From G963666895 sp963666895 (lineage in GTDB: Bacteria; Desulfobacterota; Desulfovibrionia; Desulfovibrionales; Desulfovibrionaceae), in NCBI GenBank assembly GCA_963666895.2, contig CAXXNS010000016.1:372001-436000 (forward strand): DNA of 64,000 bases, written 5' to 3'. Both the position numbers and the translations under genes were made by a program. The notes below the pieces were generated by a model that saw nothing but the letters and a program-made list of their open reading frames with translations, did not search any database and was not told the origin of the DNA. This document shows, piece by piece, positions 34,589 through 42,995 of the stretch; the stretch's first letter is position 1, and each line of letters starts with the position of its first letter.

Positions 34589-35461
34589 TCACTCCGAGAG
34601 AGATTGAGCAACCGCCTGGATAAAATTGGGATTAGTTCCACAACACCCACCAATAAAAGAAGCCCCCGCTTCAAGCAATTGAGGGATATATGAAGCGAAT
34701 TCCTGTGGAGTGGTTTGATAGACAACCTTACCATCAATCACTTCTGGAATTCCCGCATTGGCTTTGATCCAGATAGGGCGGTCGCAGGCAGCGGCGAGCC
34801 GTTGGCAAATGGGGATGAATCCAGAAATCCCCTGCCCGCAATTCGTTCCAACCACATCGGCGCCCGCTTCAGCAATGGCTTGCGCCGCTTGTTCGGGAGT
34901 TGTTCCCATCATGGTGCGGTCTTTATTTTTACCAGTGTCGAAAACCATGCAGCCAACCACCGGCAAACCTGTTTCACAGGCTGCCTTAACAGCTATGACA
35001 GCTTCAGCCGGATCAGACATAGTCTCAATAACAAGGCCATCCGCTCCACCTGCGGCAAGGGCTTGGGCTTGTTCCTGAAAGACGGATAAGAGTTCTTCTT
35101 CGGTAGTTTGGCCCATCAGCAGCATTTTGCCGGAAGGCCCCATAGATGCAAATACCTTGGCTTGATCGCCGGCGGCGCGCTTAGAAATTTCAGCGCCAAG
35201 GCGGTTGATCTCGGCGGTTTTTTCACTTAATCCATGCCCATTCAACATCAAGCGGCTTGCGCCAAAAGTATTTGTCAAAACAATGCGGCTGCCCGCTTCG
35301 ACATACGCACGAGCGACCGATTCAACTTCCTCCGGATGAGAAAGGTTCCAACTATCGGGACATTCGCCGGGTTGCAAACCGCGCGACTGGAGTTCCGTAC
35401 CCCATGCGCCATCAGTAATAACGGGTTTTGTATTTAGTAATGCCTGGATGACGGGATTCAT
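34589..35461 (-). CDS. Homocysteine S-methyltransferase family protein (MetH N-terminal domain type)
   Basis: The product has 290 residues and is a TIM barrel. The zinc-binding cysteines are C208 (VVGTNCGQG) and C273-C274 (GGCCGTNP). Other signatures are VITDGAWGTELQSRG, ILTNTF-type VLTNTFGASR, and ADGLVIETMSDPAEA. It corresponds to the homocysteine-binding domain of cobalamin-dependent methionine synthase as a free protein. Beside a free corrinoid protein it could take a corrinoid methyl group to make methionine, or it may serve as a methyltransferase on another thiol. Which is true cannot be read from sequence. Confidence 0.8.
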   Translation of the reverse strand: MNPVIQALLNTKPVITDGAWGTELQSRGLQPGECPDSWNLSHPEEVESVARAYVEAGSRIVLTNTFGASRLMLNGHGLSEKTAEINRLGAEISKRAAGDQAKVFASMGPSGKMLLMGQTTEEELLSVFQEQAQALAAGGADGLVIETMSDPAEAVIAVKAACETGLPVVGCMVFDTGKNKDRTMMGTTPEQAAQAIAEAGADVVGTNCGQGISGFIPICQRLAAACDRPIWIKANAGIPEVIDGKVVYQTTPQEFASYIPQLLEAGASFIGGCCGTNPNFIQAVAQSLSE

Positions 35462-35518
35462 AACGAAATCCTTTATATGATCAAAATAAAACCAGTGGAT
35501 AAATGCTTTAACAATCCA

Positions 35519-36154
35519 TTAATTAACCGATAATTGCCTGGCAAGGGTAACCGCCGTCCGGGCATTATCACCATAGAAATCAGCGCCGATTTCATCGGCG
35601 AAATCTTGAGTTATGGGCGCTCCACCGATGAGAACCTTTACTTGATCCCTGACGCCAGCGGCTTTTAGATCTTCTATAATGGTTTTCATGGCGGGCATAG
35701 TCGTAGTTAATAAGGTCGAAAGACATATAAGATTAACATGTTTTTCATTAATTGCATCGACGAATTTGTCGCTTGAAACATCCACGCCCAGATCGTAGAC
35801 TTCAAATCCGCCGCCCTCAAGCATGGAGCAAACCAGATTTTTACCAATATCGTGCAAATCTCCTTTTACAGTGCCAATAGCGACGCGTCCAGCTGGTTCA
35901 GCGCCTGTTTCAACCAATTTGGGACGAATAAGCACTAAAGATTTTTGCATCGCTCGCGCTGATAAAAGCAGTTCGGGAATAAAATATTCTTCTTCCTCGA
36001 AACGTTTGCCAACTTCATCCATTGCTGGAACCATATATTCTGTCACCAGTTCAAGGGGATCTATATTGGCAGCTAATGCTTCTTCGGTAATAGAGACGGA
36101 TATTTTATCGTTGCCAGTTAGAATTGAATCGTATAGTTGGCTGAGATCGGGCAT
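35519..36154 (-). CDS. Cobalamin-binding corrinoid protein (MtaC/MtmC type)
   Basis: The product has 211 residues. A helical cap domain (about 1-85) is followed by a Rossmann-like B12 domain with the lower-ligand motif VKGDLHDIGKNL (H101), then the SxL-type LICLSTLLTTTMPAM and the GG loop VLIGGAPITQDFADEIGADF. The cobalamin carries the methyl group between methyltransferase partners. It is the first gene of the operon, preceded by GGGAGAAA. The set of partners downstream (activator, UroD-type enzyme, homocysteine methyltransferase) supports catabolic or assimilatory demethylation. Confidence 0.9.
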   Translation of the reverse strand: MPDLSQLYDSILTGNDKISVSITEEALAANIDPLELVTEYMVPAMDEVGKRFEEEEYFIPELLLSARAMQKSLVLIRPKLVETGAEPAGRVAIGTVKGDLHDIGKNLVCSMLEGGGFEVYDLGVDVSSDKFVDAINEKHVNLICLSTLLTTTMPAMKTIIEDLKAAGVRDQVKVLIGGAPITQDFADEIGADFYGDNARTAVTLARQLSVN

Positions 36155-36626
36155 CTTTTTTCTCCCTAAAACATATATTGTATAATTACCATACCTGAGT
36201 ATGTTAAAAACCTACTAATTTTACATATAAAATCCTACTCTACAATGACTTACAAAAACATTTCCTGTTACCCTCTTCAAAATGATCCCAATTTTTAACT
36301 ATTTTGAGAACGAAAAGAGATTAAATACAAAAATCATAACAATAATAACGTACACGAAGGCTGAATCGATGTCCAGCGCCGTTTAGGCATATATATATTC
36401 ATAAGGTAATCAACAATATAGTCAAATTCTTCAAACATAAAGTCAACTTGTCCAGTTATAAATAAAATAAATTTCCTATACACGTTTTAAATTAAAGACG
36501 TATACTATAACAAAGGATACGATATATATCATATTCAGTATATGGAGTATAAAAATCTGGTTTAATTAGATCAAGTCTCAAAAATATTTTCGTTTAATAT
36601 GCCAATCACTCCAGGAGGAAAGATTG
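36155..36626. other. AT-rich divergent promoter region
   Basis: These 470 bp separate the corrinoid operon (leftward) from the HPt/receiver operon (rightward). The sequence is very AT-rich and must hold both promoters. I see no gene, no strong palindrome and no recognisable riboswitch. Confidence 0.4.
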
Positions 36627-36986
36627 ATGAAAGACGAAGTAAATATCGATAAAGATCAAATGATTAGATTATATGATATCGGCGGTTCAACTTTAGTATT
36701 AAAAATGATTGGTTTATTCTTCGAAAACATACCTTCCCGGATCGAAGAGATCAAAAATGGTGAAGAAAAGAACGATTGGGATGCTGTATTCAGAGCAGTC
36801 CATTCATTAAAATCAAGTGCAGGAAACTTTGGCGCGCACAATCTTTTTGGGCTTTGCTCTCAAATTGAGAATTTAATCCGCGAAGAAAAAATCGAAGGCG
36901 TTTCTCCCGCGCTTCGTGAACTTGAAGAATCACTAGATCATGTTCGGAACGATCTAAGCATAGAGCAGGAAAGGCTTATTAAATGA
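36627..36986 (+). CDS. Stand-alone HPt phosphotransfer protein
   Basis: From ATG 36627, chosen because AGGAGG lies 8 nt upstream, the protein has 119 residues. It is an HPt four-helix bundle with phospho-accepting H59 in FRAVHSLKSSAGNFGA, followed by LCSQIENLIREEKIEG. The family relays phosphate between a hybrid histidine kinase and a receiver. The downstream receiver gene overlaps it by four bases (ATGA), so the two are made together. No kinase is adjacent. Confidence 0.9.
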   Translation: MKDEVNIDKDQMIRLYDIGGSTLVLKMIGLFFENIPSRIEEIKNGEEKNDWDAVFRAVHSLKSSAGNFGAHNLFGLCSQIENLIREEKIEGVSPALRELEESLDHVRNDLSIEQERLIK

Positions 36987-37345
36987 AAAGAATAGCTGTC
37001 GTGGAAGATAATCCCGATAACCGTCTGTTGTTGCAGGCTATTCTTGAGGATAGTTACGAGGTTATCGAATATAAAGATGGGATCGAAGCGCTTAAAGGAT
37101 TAAAAGGTGATAAACCAGATTTGATACTTATGGATATCTCTTTACCGGAAATGGATGGGACGGAAGTTCTAGAAAATCTTCGCGCCGACGACAACCTTAA
37201 AGACTTACCTGTTATAGCTTTAACGGCGCATGCAATGTCTGGCGACCGTGAAAGATTCTTAAAGGCCGGATTTGACGATTATTTAACTAAACCCATATTA
37301 GACGAAAACGATCTGATTAATGTTATAGAAAAATGGTTGAAATAA
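36983..37345 (+). CDS. Single-domain response regulator (receiver only)
   Basis: The product has 120 residues, just one receiver domain. The acidic pocket is E8-D9 (VVEDNPDNR), the phosphorylation site is D51 (LILMDISLPEMDGTE), and the conserved Thr and Lys lie in VIALTAHAM and DDYLTKPI. There is no output domain. Such CheY- or DivK-like proteins act by protein contact or pass phosphate to an HPt. Its coupling to the HPt gene suggests a two-protein relay serving a kinase encoded elsewhere. Confidence 0.9.
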   Translation: MKRIAVVEDNPDNRLLLQAILEDSYEVIEYKDGIEALKGLKGDKPDLILMDISLPEMDGTEVLENLRADDNLKDLPVIALTAHAMSGDRERFLKAGFDDYLTKPILDENDLINVIEKWLK

Positions 37346-37381
37346 AGAAGAATTAAGGTTTTCTTGAGAAGAACAGGAATA

Positions 37382-37470
37382 CGGAGGAGGAGGGATTCGA
37401 ACCCTCGAAGCCTTTACGGGGCTTACACGATTTCCAGTCGTGCTCCTTAAGCCAACTCGGACACTCCTCC
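37382..37470 (-). tRNA. tRNA-Ser (anticodon GGA)
   Basis: An 89-nt type II tRNA can be folded. The acceptor GGAGGAG pairs with CUCCUCC, with discriminator G. Anticodon stem CACGA/UCGUG holds loop CUGGAAA (anticodon GGA). A long variable arm (AAGCCCCGUAAAGGCUU) is followed by the T arm with GGUUCGAAUCC. CCA is not encoded. Confidence 0.95.
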
Positions 37471-37606
37471 CTGTTTTATGCAATGCAGATTTTAGCCGAA
37501 TCCCTCTTCTATTGTAGGGTTACAAAAATCTTTATGTTTTATTTTAGAGCGATTGTTAAAATAAAACCCCTGAAAAAGTCATTTTCAAAATTCTGCGCTA
37601 TTAAAA

Positions 37607-37639
37607 AACCACCTCTACCATAAGTGAATAGAGGTGGTT
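37607..37639 (-). terminator. Rho-independent terminator of the MDR dehydrogenase gene
   Basis: Read on the minus strand, AACCACCTCTA, an 11-nt loop and TAGAGGTGGTT form a perfect 11-bp stem followed by TTTT. It lies 30 bp beyond the dehydrogenase stop codon. Confidence 0.8.
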
Positions 37640-37668
37640 ATATGTATCAAGATATTATAAACAACGTA

Positions 37669-38742
37669 TTACGGTTTAATAACAACCTTCATCGGCTCGC
37701 CTTTTTGCTCTTTTACATTGGCTAGTCCCTCAATGAGGTTTTCCAGAGCAAAATCATGCGAACGAATATGATCCAGTTTAACCAGACCATTGGCGATAGC
37801 TTGCAATGCAGTTGGCCAGGTATATGGCGCTAACCATGAGAAGCGGATAGTTTTATCCCAGAAAATTGACTGCAATGCAGGAATTCTGACCACTGCGTCA
37901 TCTGCAGGCAGCCCAAAGTATACAATTCGCGCCCTGCGTCCCGTCACCTCAAAAGCCTGCTCCATAGCGGGAACAGCGCCGGTAGCGCAGATACAGGCGT
38001 CAGCGAACTTACCGCTGGTCAGTTCTTCGACTGTTTTCTTGAGGTTAGCAGTATAATTGGGCGAGTCTTGATTGGCGACATTGTAAACCATGTCAGCCCC
38101 AAGTTTCTTGGCAATATCCAGGCGGTAATCAACTGTGTCAACCACCAGAACTTTTCCCGCGCCGCTGGATTTGGCCAATTGCATCATCATGGAGCCAATA
38201 GCGCCAGCGCCAAATACTATAGCGAAATCACCCAGATGAATATCCATTTTTGATACGCCGTATGTAGCGCAGGCCAGCGGTTCAGTCAGAGCGGCCTCTT
38301 CATAACTGACGCCTTCGGGAATCATATGAACGCCGGTGTAATGCGATAGGCAGTATTCCGCAAATCCACCATTACTGGAGACGCCTAAAACCTCTTTCTT
38401 TTCGCAGAGATTGGGCATAGCGCGTTTGCATACTTCACAAGCATTGCAATACTGCACCGGATCAAGAACCACGCGGTCGCCTTTATTGAATAATCCTAGT
38501 TTTTCAGGTATTGAACCGACATCAACCACTTCGCCGGAAAATTCATGTCCCAGAATCAACGGGCCTTTCCCATCAGAAGTTTCGAGCGAACTCATACCAT
38601 AATAATAAGCAACGTCTGATCCACAGATGCCACAGGCTTTAACTTTGACAAGAATCTGATCATCCCCCACTACGGGAACATCGACGCTTTTCAACTCCAT
38701 CTTTTCTGGTTCGTAAAAAACTTGCGCGGCCATTGTAGCCAT
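37669..38742 (-). CDS. Zinc-dependent MDR alcohol/polyol dehydrogenase
   Basis: The product has 357 residues of the medium-chain dehydrogenase family. Catalytic zinc ligands are in ACGICGSDVAYY and LGHEFSGEVVDVG, and the structural zinc cysteines are in QYCNACEVCKRAMPNLCEKK. The Rossmann dinucleotide motif is VFGAGAIGSMMMQLAKSSG, and the acidic VVDTVDYR favours NAD+. Closest in type to sorbitol/threonine/galactitol dehydrogenases; substrate uncertain. It is read on the same strand as the sugar-isomerase gene 112 bp upstream, with which it may form a carbohydrate module. Confidence 0.85.
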   Translation of the reverse strand: MATMAAQVFYEPEKMELKSVDVPVVGDDQILVKVKACGICGSDVAYYYGMSSLETSDGKGPLILGHEFSGEVVDVGSIPEKLGLFNKGDRVVLDPVQYCNACEVCKRAMPNLCEKKEVLGVSSNGGFAEYCLSHYTGVHMIPEGVSYEEAALTEPLACATYGVSKMDIHLGDFAIVFGAGAIGSMMMQLAKSSGAGKVLVVDTVDYRLDIAKKLGADMVYNVANQDSPNYTANLKKTVEELTSGKFADACICATGAVPAMEQAFEVTGRRARIVYFGLPADDAVVRIPALQSIFWDKTIRFSWLAPYTWPTALQAIANGLVKLDHIRSHDFALENLIEGLANVKEQKGEPMKVVIKP

Positions 38743-38853
38743 AATTTATTCTCCCTATATCCGAAAATGCTTCGTTTTCTGTTGGCGAATCCTGTATTTC
38801 TTTTGCAATAAGGTTCGCTTAAAATCATATTATCAAGTCAATTGCGTTCCTGA

Positions 38854-39765
38854 TCAACCATATTTTTCCATGTATGGTTTGAGAAATTCTTTGGCGTTGC
38901 GGGTTACATCCCAGGCTTCAGCCCAGAAACAAAGGTCGATAGTCCACCATTCGCCATTAAATCCTGCATCATTAACAATCGCTGAAATAGCTTCATCGAA
39001 ATCTATTTTTCCTTCACCGAAGGGGCGGTGGGTGCTGGTTTCATCGCCATGCAGCGTGCCATCGGAATCGATAAGGTGGATATGGCCGATATGTCCTTTG
39101 AGCATCTGCGCAAATTCAGCCACGCCGCCTTTAAGCACTTCCTTCGCTCCAGTTTGACGGGCGCCTTCAACAGCGCACATATGGGCATGACAGGTGTCAA
39201 ACAACACCGAGAAATTTGGATGATCAATGTCTTTAACCAGTTGAACCACTTCACTGGGTTTATTAAGGAAGAAGCCCGGTTCAAATTCCCAAACCATTTT
39301 GACGCCATTATCCTGAGCGATCTCTGCACAAGTACGCCACTGTTCGATGATGCGTTTTCGTACGGTTTCTGCATCTACGCCTGGTACGCCGTCCGGACCA
39401 GAGACCGTATCAACCCGGATGCCCGGCGACTCCAGATCAAGACAGAGCTGGATATTTTTTTTGAAGAGTTTGATATAAAAATCATCCTTCAAGGCTTCTT
39501 CCGTCCCAGGACCCGGATAAGCCCAGAAGTCCGCCGCCAAGCCGGATACTTCCAAACCATTAACATAGATCAGATTAAGCAGTTTTTCCCGGTCCGCCTG
39601 CATTGGGTAATCATCCGGGTGGACATGAGGCTTGAATGCGCCAATCTCAATCCCGTCAAAGCCATATTGTCCCAATGTCCGCACAACGGTATCAAAGGGA
39701 ATCGGATTTTTTTCATAAGGTCCGAATGCAAAGGCCCATGAACCGATAGATAATTTCGCTGTCAT
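38854..39765 (-). CDS. Sugar phosphate isomerase/epimerase-like TIM barrel
   Basis: From ATG 39765 the protein has 303 residues; AGGAGG lies 10 nt upstream, while an ATG 36 bp further up has no ribosome site. There is no signal peptide. It is an AP-endonuclease-2 type barrel with metal-ligand strands KMVWEFEPGFFLNKPSE, FSVLFDTCHAHMCAVEGARQ, HIGHIHLIDSDGTLH and the C-terminal GEWWTIDLCFW. The presumed role is sugar isomerisation or epimerisation in the cytoplasm. The nearby MDR dehydrogenase is a likely partner. Confidence 0.8.
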   Translation of the reverse strand: MTAKLSIGSWAFAFGPYEKNPIPFDTVVRTLGQYGFDGIEIGAFKPHVHPDDYPMQADREKLLNLIYVNGLEVSGLAADFWAYPGPGTEEALKDDFYIKLFKKNIQLCLDLESPGIRVDTVSGPDGVPGVDAETVRKRIIEQWRTCAEIAQDNGVKMVWEFEPGFFLNKPSEVVQLVKDIDHPNFSVLFDTCHAHMCAVEGARQTGAKEVLKGGVAEFAQMLKGHIGHIHLIDSDGTLHGDETSTHRPFGEGKIDFDEAISAIVNDAGFNGEWWTIDLCFWAEAWDVTRNAKEFLKPYMEKYG

Positions 39766-40031
39766 AATAATGCATACCTCCTGATATTTTATGGAGTTCA
39801 TTTAGAGCGATACTCAAAATAACGTGCGTCAGTGCGTTTTTAATACGCATATATTTATGTTAACCGCTCTAGATAATCACTCTAAATAATAATACAAAAT
39901 CAAAAATCTAATAATAACTGTGCGCGTATACTTTGACGCTTATATCCTAAATCAAGAGGGGAGCATGAGTATAGTGCATGGGGAAGGATTATTTGAGAAT
40001 GCGAAGATAAAACAAGCAAGCATCGATTGTA

Positions 40032-40892
40032 TTATAGAGCGTCAACCGCACGTATTTCGAGTTTCTTATGAATCAAAAATCCAATAACCAAGGTGAGAAT
40101 TGAAACAACAACAGCAAAGGGGATTCCTGCAGAGAAAACTACTTGATGCTGCATTGCCAAATCTACCGGATCAGAGCCGACTTCATTGAAATGCGAGGCT
40201 AATATAGAGTAACGATACCACTCCAATATGCCCGCCATTGGATTAAGAAAATACAGAAGGAACTTTTCCGAAGTTCCTACTTTCACAAAAACTTGAGAGA
40301 CGTCATACAATACCGGCGAAAGATAGAACCAGACGAAGACCAGGAATTCCATCACTTGCGTTGTATCTCGATAAAGCACATTAAGCACTGAAGTCATTAG
40401 ACATAAGCCAAACAAAAAAGCCGTATGCACCACAATAATCAGGGGCAGATACAATAGAGCGGCTGTCGGGTAGGCATCGCTTAATAAATAAATCACAGGG
40501 ATAACAACAATGATGGAGAACAGAAAATTCACCAGGTTGGATAAAACCACTGAAGCGGGAAACACCGCTCTGGGGCAATACACTTTCTGAATTAGATTAG
40601 CATTAGCCAGCAGGGAATGAACGCCTTCCAGAAGCGCAGTTGAGAAGTAAAACCAGGGCATATATGAAGCCAAAAGAATTATGTAGTATGGCGTATTATA
40701 GGTATCGCTTCTCATCCCAATCAGGGAAGAGAAAATTACAGATAAAACAACAATAGTAAGCAGTGGCCGCAGTAGACTCCAGAAAAATCCCAGCACGGAT
40801 ACTTTATAGCGCGCTTTCAGGTCGCGCACCGCCAGTTGTCTGACCAACTGCTTGAACGACCATAATTCTTTAATAGCGCTGAAGAATTTCAT
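40032..40892 (-). CDS. ABC-2 type polysaccharide export permease (Wzm-like)
   Basis: From ATG 40892, which overlaps the upstream stop by one base (TGATG), the protein has 286 residues. It has the ABC-2 polysaccharide permease pattern: the N-terminal amphipathic segment VRQLAVRDLKARYKVSVLGF followed by FWSLLRPLLTIVVLSVIF, about six membrane helices, and FLNPMAGILEWYRYSILASH. The family exports polyol-phosphate or polysaccharide chains with a separate ATPase. No ATP-binding gene lies next to it, so the ATPase must be elsewhere. Its place after an RfaE-like kinase suggests cell-surface sugar export. Confidence 0.8.
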   Translation of the reverse strand: MKFFSAIKELWSFKQLVRQLAVRDLKARYKVSVLGFFWSLLRPLLTIVVLSVIFSSLIGMRSDTYNTPYYIILLASYMPWFYFSTALLEGVHSLLANANLIQKVYCPRAVFPASVVLSNLVNFLFSIIVVIPVIYLLSDAYPTAALLYLPLIIVVHTAFLFGLCLMTSVLNVLYRDTTQVMEFLVFVWFYLSPVLYDVSQVFVKVGTSEKFLLYFLNPMAGILEWYRYSILASHFNEVGSDPVDLAMQHQVVFSAGIPFAVVVSILTLVIGFLIHKKLEIRAVDAL

Positions 40893-41935
40893 CAAGAAAT
40901 ATCCTGATAAAGTTCCTGATTGGCTTGCCATGCATCTATCACCTGACCGGGAGAAGCAGTTCCGGTCGTCCCCAATTGCCTGATGGTAATCGAAGCGACC
41001 AGGTTGCCGATTACCGCCGCTTCATGCAAATTAGCGCCAGTCGCCAATGATGAAAGTATCCCGGCGGTAGTGCTGTCACCCGCGCCGACAATATCAATGG
41101 GGCAATCAACCGGAGGACAGGGAACGATTGGTCCGGTTTGATCAGAAATTGGACAAACGCCTTCCTTGTCTAAAGTTAGAAAAACCGGCTTCCCGGTAAT
41201 TTCACGCAACTCATTGCCGCATTGCTGCGCCAGACTGGTTTCAGGTTCACCTTCCACGCCGGAACGTACGGCATTGACTGCTTCAAAGCGGTTAGGCTTG
41301 ATAATGACATTACGGAACTCGCTGATGCGCTCCCGCGAGTCGGCGAAGATGAATATATCAGGATATTTTTTGGCCAATTCCGCCAAAGCATCCCGAACCC
41401 GATCGGTAATCACGCCGCAATTTCTCTCCTGAACCTGATCGGCGATGATAATTGCATCATGCTCAGGAATCAGGGATTCCAGCTTTTGGCATAGTTCATC
41501 TTCAATATGAGACGACAATGCAGAGCGATTCTTGGTATCCTGACGGTTCATCTCCACTTCGCCATCAGCAGTAATTTGCATTGGTTTGGTATAAGTAGGG
41601 GTGAAACGCTCTTCGGTTTGGATAATATGGCCGATATCCACGCCGCGTTGAGTCAAGGCTTTTTTCAATGCGTATCCTTCGCCATCGTCGCCGATTACAG
41701 TCAACGCAGTGATGGTTCCGATGCCAAGGGCGTGTAGGTTGTTGCATACCGTCCCAGCGGCGCCCGGTTGAGGCCGACGCTCCACAATCTGGTATGCCGT
41801 CTTGTTAGTCTCTATGGATATCTCATCCAAAGCAGGATCGATAATCAGGTAATAATCGAGAAAAAAGTCACCGAAAACCACGATGCGCTGCTGTGGAAAT
41901 TTTGAAAGTATTTCTTGAATTCGCTTGCCGTCCAT
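40892..41935 (-). CDS. PfkB-family kinase, RfaE/HldE kinase-domain type
   Basis: The product is a 347-residue ribokinase-fold kinase. The N-terminal IVVFGDFFLDYYLIIDP and the GAAGTVCNNLHALGI segment are characteristic of the RfaE (heptose-7-phosphate kinase) branch. VIGDDGEGYALKKAL and the catalytic GAGDSTTAGILSSL (D287) complete the site. The cytidylyltransferase half of HldE is absent. By family it phosphorylates a sugar phosphate, probably towards an activated heptose-like sugar. It is translationally coupled to the export permease downstream. Confidence 0.75.
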   Translation of the reverse strand: MDGKRIQEILSKFPQQRIVVFGDFFLDYYLIIDPALDEISIETNKTAYQIVERRPQPGAAGTVCNNLHALGIGTITALTVIGDDGEGYALKKALTQRGVDIGHIIQTEERFTPTYTKPMQITADGEVEMNRQDTKNRSALSSHIEDELCQKLESLIPEHDAIIIADQVQERNCGVITDRVRDALAELAKKYPDIFIFADSRERISEFRNVIIKPNRFEAVNAVRSGVEGEPETSLAQQCGNELREITGKPVFLTLDKEGVCPISDQTGPIVPCPPVDCPIDIVGAGDSTTAGILSSLATGANLHEAAVIGNLVASITIRQLGTTGTASPGQVIDAWQANQELYQDIS

Positions 41936-41979
41936 TACACCTATTCTTCCCCGGGTAGTTTAATTTTTGTAAAGCCCAA

Positions 41980-42942
41980 TTACATTTTATTTTTTATGGC
42001 ATGATAAAGCGCCGGAAACGTATTACGATGTTCGCCCTGGACATAAAAACTGGTCCCGCCATCCTTCACGGTGCGCGCCAGAATGGTTTTCCAGGGGCGG
42101 TAATAATACCGTGGATCAGTCTTGGGCGCCGCTTGGTTCACTCCGCCGCTAATGTCATGCAGATCGAAAACACCGGTAGTAAAATGGCGTATCTCTTTGC
42201 CATCCTGAATGGCGACGTTACGCGCCATGCTCAGAGCTTTGAGATATACTTCCGGCCCCATTACAGCTGTGCCGAAATTGAGAAAAACGCCATTCTCCAG
42301 ACCGGAAACAGTGTGGGCCATGATCATGAAGTCCCTATAGGAGGTTTCGCCTAAAGCGGCGCCGTCGCAATTGGGATGTTCATGAATAATGTCATAACCA
42401 ATGCCGATATGAACCGTGACGGGAACCTGAAGCCGGACGCCAGCGGCTAAAATGCTGATGTCGGCATTAGGAAACTTTTCTTCTAATATCATGGTTCCAA
42501 TAGATTCACCAAGCCCGATACCGCTTTTAGCGCCGCTATTGATGGCTTCATTGATGCGCCCGGTTTCGCGCCATAAACCAAACTGACCGACTTGGATATA
42601 TTTTTCAACGCTTTCGGTGGTTTGACCAATTAAGGCGAATTCAAAATCATGAATCGGCCCGGCGCCATTCATGGCGATATGGGTAATAACGCCTTTTTCC
42701 ATTAGGTCAATGATCTGACGAGAAACTCCGGAGCGAATGACATGCGCCCCCATGGATAGTATAACCTGAGATCCCGCCTCTTTGGCTTTCAGTACCGCAT
42801 CGGCCAGTTGAGGAATCGCCTCGTGGCTGAAATCCGGCGCAGGAGCGTCAAGCGGCATTATGGTATCGAAATCGAGATCATGAATCCGCTCGGATAAAGG
42901 TTTAAGCAATAATCTGCTGCGGTCAAACATTGGAAATGGCAC
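41980..42942 (-). CDS. Uncharacterised enzyme, possibly deoxyhypusine-synthase-like fold
   Basis: The product has 320 residues and no signal or membrane segment. Glycine-rich and His/Asp segments suggest a cofactor-binding enzyme: VILSMGAHVIRSGVSRQIID, ITHIAMNGAGPIHDFEFALI, SGIGLGESIGTMILEEKFPN, PVTVHIGIGYDIIHEHPNCD and GVFLNFGTAVMGPEVYLKAL. The MNGAGPIHDFE element and the overall Rossmann-like alternation recall deoxyhypusine-synthase-like proteins, but I am not certain. It lies between an HAD phosphatase-like gene and the RfaE-like kinase on the same strand, so it probably acts on the same sugar. Confidence 0.5.
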   Translation of the reverse strand: MPFPMFDRSRLLLKPLSERIHDLDFDTIMPLDAPAPDFSHEAIPQLADAVLKAKEAGSQVILSMGAHVIRSGVSRQIIDLMEKGVITHIAMNGAGPIHDFEFALIGQTTESVEKYIQVGQFGLWRETGRINEAINSGAKSGIGLGESIGTMILEEKFPNADISILAAGVRLQVPVTVHIGIGYDIIHEHPNCDGAALGETSYRDFMIMAHTVSGLENGVFLNFGTAVMGPEVYLKALSMARNVAIQDGKEIRHFTTGVFDLHDISGGVNQAAPKTDPRYYYRPWKTILARTVKDGGTSFYVQGEHRNTFPALYHAIKNKM

Positions 42943-42995
42943 GTTTACTACTCCTCGTCCATATAATTAATGAATCGTTACTGTTCCCCGTACTA

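Noticed and set aside
39028..39741. A 237-codon open frame antisense to the sugar isomerase
   Set aside because: The opposite strand encodes a clear TIM barrel with metal ligands; the antisense frame shows no domain.
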